Assembly: GCA_036362985.1 (NCBI GenBank)
Contig: JAYGXS010000002.1
Coordinates: forward strand, 85,443,565 to 85,507,564
DNA: 64,000 bases
Origin: Ligula intestinalis
Lineage: Eukaryota > Platyhelminthes > Cestoda > Diphyllobothriidea > Diphyllobothriidae
Direction of reading: 5' to 3'
Below the pieces are notes generated by a model that was given only the letters and a program-made list of their open reading frames with translations, had not been told where the DNA came from and searched no databases. This document shows positions 54,801 through 64,000 of this stretch, one piece after another. The translations under genes and the position numbers were made by a program. Each line of letters begins with the position of its first letter. Within the stretch, counting starts at the first letter, position 1.

Positions 54801-55468
54801 CCACTAATATCGAACTAATTATTTACCACACTGTAATAAAATTAATTCCGATTATAAGAGAACAGGTACTAGCTGAAATTCCAGGAAAGTACGTTTCAGC
54901 AATCATTAGCCGTTGCAAGGGTTTCGACCCAGCAGTGGGTCTCTCAGCCTTCTCGATGTGTTTTCTGGTATACGAAATCCAGTTTCATCGCGTGTTGCTT
55001 AACTTCCGAGGAAATAGTTTTTTACCATAGTTTTCTTTTAACTAGTACATGCACTGCTCGTATGGTGAATGATTCGGGAATTCGTTTTTCTGTCTGTATT
55101 TTGGTTAACGGATTCAATAGAAGCAGATGACTGCATCTCCAAAAAGTGCATTTACAGTATGTAAATAAACCTTAAGGTCAATGTTCAAACCAAAAACATT
55201 CGGTCCTGCAGTTTTGCGCTTAACAGTTGTATCATTTTTTTAACTTGAGGACATTTCCTGGCGTTCGTAATGTCCTAAACATCAATAGGCTGCGCTTAGA
55301 AGCGAATTAATGTTGTGTTACTTAAAATACCAGCATAAGATGTCCTCTTTATGAAAATAAGGCAGCATCGACCAACACCTAAATTGTTTTTTTAACATAC
55401 ATTCTAGACACGTATACACATCGATGCTAGGCCAATTGTCTACTCTAGATATTCACAGAGCAACTTAC
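54801..55468. other. No feature recognised
   Basis: AT-rich unique sequence. Confidence 0.4.
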
Positions 55469-55526
55469 CGGAAGTTCCTTGAGCACATATTGATTTGAGA
55501 CTCGGTCACTGTTCTGATCGAATGCA
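55469..55526 (-). CDS. Weak exon candidate, 58 nt
   Basis: A consensus donor CTTCCG|GTAAGTTG follows the open peptide SAFDQNSDRVSNQYVLKELP. The acceptor (TGGGTGCTTAAG|) has only a poor pyrimidine tract nearby, though CT-rich sequence lies further upstream. Included because of the strong donor and varied composition; it may be chance. Confidence 0.2.
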
Positions 55527-57108
55527 CTTAAGCACCCAAATTGCAAGCAGTGAGAGTTGGAGCATATAAAAGGAGCAAACATTGTATTTCGTTGCACAAT
55601 AGTAATTTGTCTACTCTGGGTAGAACTTAGCAAAATGCTCGAACTCATAACTATCCTTATAACATTGCACCACAGAAAGAGTTGCATTAAGTTACTCGTC
55701 ATAGTCTCATGTTGACCATTTTATCGTAGTAGTTTGATGAGTGCTTCTTCAAATCGGGAAAGGATGTGATGGGAAATTTTATCATAAATACGATAGTTAA
55801 TGCCCTTAACTTCATACAGCGAACGTTAAGGAATATAAACCCAATTGTTTAACCGAATGCGCGAAATTCTGTTTCACATAGGTTTTCACGATCTCCTATT
55901 TTAAGCTGTTGGATATGATTGGTTGCACAACAAAATGCTGTAGTACGAAACTGGCGGTAATAGTGGTAATGCAGGTGGAAAATAACGATGCCGCAGGAAA
56001 GAAAATAAGAGAAATATAGAACACGCAAAAAGGTAAAGTAGATAAAATTATAACAATACAGTAATCTATAAAACGATCAAGGGCACGATAGCTGAAGTAT
56101 AAAATTGAGTTTGTGACCATTCGGACCCGAATCGATTCTCGAGCGCTCAAAAAAACGGAGCCGATGTTAGTCAAAGATAATCGGATTCGAAAATTCACAA
56201 AGCGGTTTTCAGCCAGATACTGCACACTTGAATTCCTGAAAAACGACCCCTTAACAGATCACAGCAGTTTGAAAGACTGTTAATAATCTTTATAAAATAC
56301 TATGAGTATAACATACGATAAAATCCTACTGCAACATGATAAAAAATGTTTTTTTTGCATATTTCTGTACATTTCTGTACTTTTGGAAGCAAAAGATTTC
56401 CGCGAGGAGCGCAATGTAATATGTGGATGCATTAAGTCATACAATTGCGTTGAGTAACACAGCCTAGCCAGTATGAAGTAGTCGCGTCTCCATTCTATGG
56501 GGAAAGGGGTGCACTTTAAAATGGGGATGGACTCTGTCGAACTATTGTGGTGAGCGGCACAACCGATGCTTAATGAGAAACACAAAACGTGCTTAATACT
56601 GCAAAATAAGTAGACAGTTATGTGATTCCTATAATAGATTGTTACTTATTTATCTTAAAAGGCCTGGTTAACGTTTAATTTTGCATAGCTATTGAATAAC
56701 CCCTCGTGTGTGAATTACCGCATTGATATAACGGCGGTAACCATGTTAATTCATTCTAATGTTTTTTGAAAGGTTACTTGTCTGGACGTTACGTTCGATT
56801 TTTGAAAATTTTTTGCCTGCTCCACACCTCTTTACGATTTCTGGTATCAAAATACTTCTCATAAAAGTCCCGCTGAACCTCCAGCTATGGAGGAAGTGCA
56901 CTAACTATCTTAGGCAGTGTACTTTAGGGTAAGGCCACCTGTGACATCAGGCTTGTTTTTCCCGTAGTCAGCCATTTGGCTTGCTATCGGGCAACAAACT
57001 GAGACAATTCCACACAGCCAATCTATCATAACGCGTCTCAACAAATAAGTGGAGGGCTTTTCCAATAGGGCTGCCATTTTTTTCCTCTTTTATTCGCCTG
57101 GCTACGTT
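55527..57108. other. AT-rich, no gene seen
   Basis: Minus-strand frames at 55896-56225 and 56280-56585 (about 100 codons each) are hydrophobic and Ile/Ser-rich without splice support; chance is likely. Confidence 0.4.
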
Positions 57109-57575
57109 CGTACATATGTACAGTAGACGCCGTTGATCATGCAATAGTTCAACAAATGCGAAAGACTAATACTCTTTCGCTAATCGGAATCGACTCCAGT
57201 TGTGATACTGATTATCGTGTTGTGTATTCTGAAGTCATTTCAGTCAGCAAAAGAAGCCGGCTTTTTAACGAGCTTCGTTCCGTCTCCTAGCAAAACGTAT
57301 ATATTGTAAAAACTGCCTACTTAAGTAGCATGCTGTTTATCATTGATTTTGACTGCCTTTATAAATTCAAATATATTTTATGGAAGACATGCACGAGAAG
57401 ATGATTTTTTACCTGTTTGATAGAAAATTACGCGTTCTTTGAATTTTATACTCAAAGAAAGGGTAGAAATAATCAGTATCACAACTGGAGTCAATTCCGA
57501 TTAGCGAAAGAGCATTAGTCTTTCACAAATGTCCAAATATTGCATTATCAACGGCGTCTACTGTATGTACGTTAG
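57109..57575 (+). repeat. Repeat with ~100-bp terminal inverted repeats, related to R1
   Basis: Left arm 57109-57215 and right arm 57468-57572 are inverted copies (CAGTAGACGCCGTTGAT, GAAAGACTAAT, CTCTTTCGCTAATCGGAAT, GACTCCAGTTGTGATACTGA). The middle has the R1 words AGCCGGCTTTTTAACGAGC and GATTTTGACTGCC. No coding frame; a non-autonomous DNA element is the likely class. Confidence 0.65.
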
Positions 57576-57870
57576 TTGGCCTACTTCGCACATTTTAAAC
57601 CGATTTGTATCTCTCTTTGTTGATTTGATTTGCAATGAAGTCATGGAGCACGAAGTAACAACACTAGTGCTATTTTTAAAGCCGTTTGATTTAACCTATA
57701 TTTTACGACTATTCTAAGGATATTTATCCAACATGTTGAAAAGTGGAGTCATTGGCGATTATGGATAACTCTTGATTCCCCAATGTTGTGCATTTGTTAG
57801 CCTTATTTTGTACATTTTGAATGGAGAATGTTTTTTCCTGAAAATTTTGGTATGATGTTTTCAAAACAGA
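57576..57870 (+). repeat. Repeat R2, copy 2
   Basis: Matches 35641-35910, starting at TTGGCCTACTTCGC and continuing through GTCATTGGCGATTATGG and GAATGTTTTTTCCTG. It abuts the long-TIR repeat. Confidence 0.5.
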
Positions 57871-59280
57871 CCGTAACTCTAAAAAATCACAGTTTATACC
57901 TATAGAGCATACTTCATAGACGACATTATGCCCACTTAAATCCTACCCTCCTCGTGAGTATAGATGGGGTCCCTCATATGTAAGTATCGTACAATTATTG
58001 GTTGTTTCCACCGTTGTATACTGATGTGCAAGATTCTTAAAATGAACGGGCAATGTTGTAGCTACGTTGGACCAACATAACAGCTAGATCAGGGTCCAGC
58101 AGACTTTTTTGGGTTGTGGTACCATAATAAATGATGAACCTGTGGATAGCATCGTGACGCGCAAGGGTGCGGCCTTCCATCAATCACCTGCCGCCTTCAT
58201 GACTCTTTCTTGACAACGAACACAATTCGGTGAGCAAAGAGAGAGCGTGGTAGATGCAGCGCAAGTCTGCTGTCCTTTTAAGCGAATCCACGTGCCAGTC
58301 ATCACCCTTGCATCGCCTGGCTATGGAGCGCTCGGTAGACCTCATCAAAAGCGATGGTCAAGCTGTCGGTCAAAAGGATTAACATCAAGCAATTTTCTTA
58401 ATATTTATTGGTTACTTCCTCGAAGTCTTACTAGAAACATCTGGCCTCCATTCATTGTACCAATTGTTTGGCCATTCTAATCGTGGATTAATACATTTCG
58501 TTAATTTTTTAATAACCTTCTAACTTCTTCGTGAAGTCGCCTAGGCCCACTTGAGGGCTCTGGCAAGGACTAAGTGCTTCGAGACCGGCCCTGTAAGCAA
58601 GTTTGATCCAAATAAATGCTTACTCGCTCTAGATATAGACATTTGCATTATGTCCTCTACCCATAGAGTCCAACTTCTGGCACCGCAATTATTTATGGGG
58701 CCGTAAGTCTTCTGAGTTCGTGAATAGCGATGACACATGCTTACACTTTTTTTAACGCAAGCTAAAAATAGCTCTCATTTTCTTTGAAGATAAACTGATA
58801 TTTCACTACTATGCTTAATGAACCAAATTCTATGCTAACTTGTTTTCTGAGGGAAACACTTCTTGCTGTATGCCTCGTAGTATATGTCTTCAAAGGTAAC
58901 TTTGGTCATCCTTTTGAAGTTTTCAATAAACTCAAAACATCAGTCTTTTACTGTTGACAACTGATATATTCCACTGTCGGTGTTGTTCTTCTTTAAACCG
59001 TAGCTCACTCACTTATTCACTGCTAAATGCAGAGGTATGATTGTTTCCGGTTCTACAGCGTAGGTATTTTACTCCCTTTGAAGTATTCATATGTTCTTTG
59101 ATGACAGATTGTGCACCATTGTGACCGATTGGGTGGCTCCTTTTGTAGTTCAGCACTTGCATAATGTTGGCTACTTTCCTGAACACTTGACTTTTGTAGG
59201 ACACCCCTCTGGCCAATCATATTTCTCAAAAAACTCCAACGTATGGACTGAAAAAGGGGCTGTTTCGACGGCTCAAATTC
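57871..59280. other. No confident feature
   Basis: 58090-58400 is GC-richer (CATCGTGACGCGCAAGGG, TCACCTGCCGCC) and may be an old repeat, but no second copy is in the window. Confidence 0.35.
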
Positions 59281-59935
59281 TTGACCACTGATTCAGACAC
59301 AACAGTCAGGTCGTCAACACAATTATTAGAGAAACTTAAAGGGAAAAGCCTCCAACCAAAGAACGTAACGTTAGTTTTTAAGTCTACTCCACAGGACCTG
59401 GCCGTCAAAACTATCAAACTACTCCTACGAGAGAAATACGACGAAACGGAGAATCGCCACGGGCACGCTCAAATCCTCCAGCTTCTAAAGTTCTGCTTTA
59501 AGACGTACTTTAACTTTAACGGAACTGTCTACGAGCAAGTGAAGGGCACGCCAATTGGTTCGCCCATTTCCGGACTCATAGCAGAGGCGGTCCTGCAACG
59601 GTTGGAGTCACAAGTTTTCCAACACCGCAAACCGAAATTCTGGGCTCGGTATGTGCACAACACCGTCGTCGTAATTGAGCAGGATTAGCTGCTGACATTC
59701 AAGAAACGTATTAACGCCATCCTCCCGGAAATTCAATTTACGATGGAGGAAGAAGAGAATAACCAACTGGCCTTCCTGGATGTTCTCTTTTGCCGCAATG
59801 ACGCTGGTGCCCTAAAAACCTAAGTGTTCAAGAAAGCAGCCAACACTATGCAAGTGCTGAGCTACAACGGCAACCACCCAATCGGTCAGTATTCATATGC
59901 GTCTGAGGTATTTCTAGCCAAATAACAGAATTACT
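59281..59935 (+). mobile_element. PLE reverse transcriptase fragment, third family
   Basis: A 135-codon frame (59281-59688) reads FKSTPQDLAVKTIKLLLREK, YEQVKGTPIGSPISGLIAEA, QRLESQVF and the catalytic box WARYVHN (59641-59661), where the usual YVDD has become YVHN. After a stop the frame continues with PEIQFTMEEEENNQLAFLDV, the region after the catalytic box. Two catalytic Asp residues are lost, so the enzyme would be inactive even without stops. Confidence 0.8.
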
Positions 59936-60552
59936 AAAAACTATCCTGATTGATGTTTTAAATTCCTTTAACTGATGACGCATGTCTACTTCGTTCATGC
60001 CAAAAGACCGCCACCTTAAGGAAGATGTTCCAAATAAATAATAAAGTATGCGTCCACACGCTTCCTACCACGCTGCGAGACGGTGACGAGCCTGTGACAG
60101 CAGGCAGCCCTACGTTGACCACGCCGTCGCAAGACCGTGACACCTTGCGACATGGCGCCTCCCAGCACGACACTAGACAGGGATGACTGGGCGACATGCA
60201 CTAATTTTCGGACCCCTTTCCCCCCGCCTCTGCCTCTCTGGTCCGCAATTATAACTGGAATCTGACACTTTGATCCCTGAAAAGCTCTCCCTACCTCCCT
60301 CCCTCTCTCTGTCTCTGTCTCTCGCTCCTTTTAAAAACCGATTGGTTGACTAAACTATTGTTGAATCTTTGCTCCCTTATATTATTGTACTTACGCGTAC
60401 TTGATGGATAATCGAAAAAAGCTCCTTTGCTTAACTTGATATATTAGAAAATACTACATTGAGCTTCCTGTCAAGCGCAACTGCTATACCTAGATTTACA
60501 GATAGCAATAACAGCAAGATTTATTGGATCCATGGCATTTCAAGAGACCTCT
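59936..60552. other. GC-richer patch and CT-rich tract
   Basis: 60040-60230 is GC-rich and followed by a CT-rich simple sequence (60285-60330). It could be an untranslated part of a PLE or an old repeat. No gene seen. Confidence 0.35.
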
Positions 60553-60830
60553 TCAGTGGCTGCCTCTCATTGCGTAACGTGAATCACTTAAATGAAAATA
60601 ATAACTGAATTCATCGCCAAAATAGAAACTATCTTTTAAAGTATAAGAAGAAAATCTTATGCGAATTGGCTCTAATTCCTTCACAAGCCATTGTGCAAAT
60701 CTATAAAATGATGAGCTTGGCATTGATAGAATTTGTCGTAAGGGAATATCCCTTGTAATTATTTTCGGTAAACCGTATAGTCGTGGGAAATGGGAACCCC
60801 TGGGTTTTAAGGACAGAGCGGTTTTGGAAT
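60553..60830 (-). mobile_element. PLE reverse transcriptase N-terminal fragment, inverted
   Basis: Minus strand peptide SHFPRLYGLPKIITRDIPLR, QILSMPSSSFYRFAQWLVKE, then FSSYTLKDSFYFGDEF: the conserved PLE stretch just before catalytic motif A. It stops where the plus-strand fragment (60836 onward) starts with motif A, so one reverse transcriptase gene has been inverted internally. Confidence 0.7.
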
Positions 60831-60835
60831 CCATT

Positions 60836-61577
60836 AGATTATTTTCCTTGGACATTAAGTCGTTATTTACCAACGTTCTCTTGGAAGAAACTATAGATAT
60901 CGTTTGCGCTTATTCCTCTGACATCCGTTTGTCCCTTGAAATCCTACAGAACTTATTATAATTGTGCACAAAAATGTCAAATTTCAGGTTTTTTTAATCT
61001 CCAGAGAAATTAATTTCCGATCGCGGTATAAATCAGTATATATAAGGTCTCTAGGCGTAGACCAAAATTATAAGGGTAGATTTGTGTTGATACCCGTCAA
61101 CCTTAATGATATATATACACTTGCTGCCACACGACAGTCTTAAGTAGTAAAAATTAACGTTGTAAGTTAAAAGGCCCATGCAAGGCCTTTTAGCAAGTAC
61201 CTAGCCTGTTACTATGATAAGTGACAACGTCAAATGTCCAATTCTTATTTAATGGCCAATTATATCCACAAGTTGACGGAGTTGCAATGGGAAGTCCACT
61301 TGGACCTACCTTTGCTGATATATCTTTGGGCCATTTGGAAGATAACGTATCCTCAAAATTGAACACTATCACACTTTACAGACGATATGTAGATGATATT
61401 TTTGCGACTGTGGACAACCCAATTGAAGTCGAAGGATTATTGTCTGCAATGACTTGTCTGCATCCTAAGATTAAATTTACCATGGAACAGGAACAAGGGA
61501 ACCATTTTTCTGGCCTCGGCGTTCTCTTATCCAAACAGATAGATGGTTCCATTACACGTACAGGTAATAGGCAATAG
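60836..61577 (+). mobile_element. PLE reverse transcriptase fragments, plus strand
   Basis: 60842-60963 encodes FSLDIKSLFTNVLLEETIDI (motif A region) to a TAA. After about 230 bp of foreign or duplicated sequence, 61221-61577 continues with VQFLFNGQLYPQVDGVAMGS, PLGPTFADI and RRYVDDIFAT; the YVDD box at 61386-61397 is intact. FSGLGVLLSKQIDGS follows. The endonuclease domain was not found. The related words around both borders (CAAATTTCAGG, CAAATGTCCAATTC) suggest joined pieces of two copies. Confidence 0.75.
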
Positions 61578-64000
61578 ACGTATCCCAATGATTATAAAAT
61601 AGTAAATAAAATAAGACGTGGAGGTTACAGCACCATGAATAATTTAATCAAGAGCCAAAGGACTAGAGTATGAGTAATGGGTAATTGACTTCCGAACAAG
61701 TGCAGTCCACCCATGAGCAGGCCGGTCCGGACTCGAAGTCCGGCAGTAAGGTCACCGGGTTCGGGAATATCTGACCGTAGACAGTCATCGCAATAAGGTC
61801 CTTTCGAACTGGCCTTGGAAAGTGATAGGTCACTTAGGACGGACGGAGATTGAACATTGCAATCTCCATTGTCTCTGCCGGCAGTGCTATCTGCCTAGGT
61901 TAAATCTCACTTTTTCTCACTCACTTTTTAAAACAAATGCAACAAGTCTTGTCGACTAAATCATTTCGGACGTGAAAGACGATTAGAGATGTTACTGCCC
62001 CTTAGCTGGCCATTTACTGGGTTGATAAGAGATCCCTTACGCAGCACAAAATGGGCTTTAAGCTAACGTTTAATAATGTTGGCTCTCAATGGCAAACATG
62101 TCAGAAGGGATGGTTTAAATTAGCCTATCCTTATAAACGACAGTCCGCCAGTAGCACCGCTTGACACTGGTTATGCCACCGCCCGCGAAGATCATATGCT
62201 CAACCACATATATCGCGTTGGAAGTAGACTATTCGCACTAACTGTGAACTTTCTTTTCACACACTTTACCCAAGCAGGACAACCAAACATTATTTTTTGG
62301 CCGAAACACATAAAACCAACTTCGAAGATTTGCATAGGCAGGATTCTAATGGCAGACCAAGAGGAATGCCGGGAAACCTTTTGTGACGTTCTCCCATGCG
62401 CATGTTTGTGTTGTCCGAGCCAGCTGGTGTTCAAGGTTATACTTGGCTGAATGAAGGCAAATAGGCCCGATGCAGTTCTGTATCAAGCTATCCCTTATGA
62501 GGTGAGGGTGAGAAACCCTGTTGAGCAGAATGATGACGGCGCTGCAGCACCGCCCTCACAGGGATCTAGTGCCAATAGACGGAGAGTGGACAAGAGGCCA
62601 GTTTTAACACCTATAAAGACTGTGAGGCATGTACAAAAACCAACCTCCGACGATACAAGCCTGAACGCTTTCGAAACGTTAGAATATTATATGAACTGTT
62701 CCCGAGATCGCCTCCTCTTCTCATGAATCTCCTGGAACACGCATTTTCGCTTAAAGCAGCAACTTATATGTATATTAACATGGCCTAAGGTACGAGATCT
62801 AGAGAAATTATCCTGCTAACCATGCTCCAAGTAAGATGAAGAAGAAATACTCGCGAAATACGTGTTAGGAATGAGGTTGTCTAAGCGAAGTCACACCCGT
62901 TTGCGTGTCATTAGTAGATGGACCGTTATAGGTCATCGTAGGTCATCTCAATTGGATATTTAAACAAATATTTCAAAGATAAATTGTGCAAACCCATTGG
63001 GCTTCATTTGCGTAGCCAAATACTTAATTTTAAACTTGCGAAAATTCCCATTGAAACTTTAGAAGATTAATTGGCGAACACAGGTTTGTTTTCGATAATT
63101 TCTCGTCAGGTCTTTACATTTCTATGGTAATGAGATAAATAAACTATGCTGGTTGGTGGACAGATTTAGTGTTGTTGTTGTCAGGGTCGGTGACCGCAAC
63201 TTCTGACCAAAACTTATTGATTCAGGGCTTCTCCATTGTTACAACACTGGCTGCCCGTGAGGTCGAAAAACGTCAGACTGTTCACTTTAAAAAGACGGGA
63301 AACGGGTAACATTGCACAGGATTCGAATCGTCGGGCGAATAAAAATGTTTGTCATGGCGATCAAATCTTCTTCTCCTTCTTCTCAGTGACTTCCTGGGGC
63401 TCGAATGGTCGCTCATATTTGCACAGTTACTTGTTTCACTGTATTGAGCCTCGATCAGTTGAAAGTGTCTCACGCTCCTTACGGCTATTAGTCGCGTGGT
63501 CTTCTTGCTGCGAAACCACAACACACTTAGGACACACGGCATTCTGCGTGTCCTATTCTGAGCAGAACACAAACCCATACATCTCTTACCCGCATAAAGG
63601 TATTAAATTGTAGATGGATCCTTTAAGACACGGTATGAAAATACTGTTTGTTTCAACAAATAATACAAGCACAGTTACAAATACACTCTTAATTTAAATT
63701 GATCAGCATGCTGCCCGAATATTCCGTAAAGTCATAGGGCATGGTCACGAAGGTGAGGTAAAACAATGTGGAAAGAAAATAAACCGAAGGAAAAAAGGCG
63801 CTTTGGCGAAAACGTGGGCAGGAGACTCTGAACATCAGGGAGCCGGATGTTACCAAGGCAAAGTTAGGTTAATGACATGCTCCAGCTGTTTACAAAGGTC
63901 AGGTTTTGACCACCGTATATAGGCTGGCTCCAGGTAACGCAAGGTACGAGTTATTCGTGCCCGAACAATTATTTGGAAAGAAGTTTTATGGTCCACTGAA
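61578..64000. other. Mostly unassigned sequence
   Basis: A plus-strand frame at 62196-62726 has one TGA (62448). Its second half (AVLYQAIPYEVRVRNP, then PPSQGSSANRRRVDKRP) looks less random than most but has no family match. 63290-63420 resembles a decayed PLE tail (ATTCGAATCGTCGGGCG, then CTTCCTGGGGCTCGAATGG as at 49700). The rest shows nothing. Confidence 0.35.

Noticed and set aside
63282..63613. Protein-coding frames on both strands near the right end
   Set aside because: They overlie a decayed PLE tail (CTTCCTGGGGCTCGAATGG) and show no conserved domain.
1..64000. CRISPR array, bacterial operon or phage genes
   Set aside because: No regular spaced repeats of 25-40 bp, no gene clusters, no ribosome binding sites; all evidence points to an animal genome.

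Overview
The window looks like nuclear DNA of a flatworm, most likely a tapeworm with a large, repeat-rich genome (inference). The reasons are: AT-rich unique sequence with very few long open frames, short exons with GT-AG borders separated by kilobase introns, an assembly gap of 400 N, many decayed Penelope-like retroelements (PLEs) with GIY-YIG endonuclease domains and hammerhead-like tails, and tRNA-headed SINEs that also end in a hammerhead-like fold. HHR-bearing SINEs are known from schistosomes. No bacterial operon, real tRNA, rRNA or CRISPR array was seen.

Region 1 (1-20 kb) is the most interesting part. On the minus strand it carries a gene whose coding part is an array of homologous exons. 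Seven intact copies lie at 19672-19797, 17880-18017, 15583-15720, 12139-12276, 8047-8184, 5821-5958 and 2158-2277. They are followed by a 672-nt Ser/Pro-rich exon at 384-1055. Five of the seven repeat exons are 138 nt; the others are 120 and 126 nt. All start after AG, end before GT and have phase 1-1 borders, so any subset joins in frame. Each encodes a 40-46 residue K/P/T/S-rich repeat. Two further copies are broken: 6327-6936 (470-bp insertion, 1-nt deletion, lost donor) and 16288-16425 (in-frame stop, GC in place of GT). A third is a short relic near 9751. Intron sequence beside the exons is also related from unit to unit, so whole exon-plus-intron units of a few kb were duplicated. A 66-nt phase 1-1 exon candidate at 45696-45761 could belong further upstream in the same gene. 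The protein family is not recognised.

Region 2 (20-48 kb) is mostly intron-like or intergenic AT-rich DNA. It contains SINEs, a MITE, inverted repeats, a pair of inverted hammerhead-like tails (26262-26431), the N gap (31081-31480), a GC-rich patch (36.2-36.96 kb), a PLE fragment inside inverted repeats (40248-40938) and a possible unrelated exon (42296-42427).

Region 3 (48-64 kb) is dominated by mobile DNA. It has a partial-tandem PLE (48.96-52.5 kb) with an almost complete but stop-ridden reverse transcriptase plus GIY-YIG frame, a 577-bp MITE with 26-bp inverted ends and TA duplication (52948-53524), a long-TIR repeat (57109-57575), and two more PLE reverse transcriptase fragments (59.3-61.6 kb). 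No intact mobile-element gene was found.
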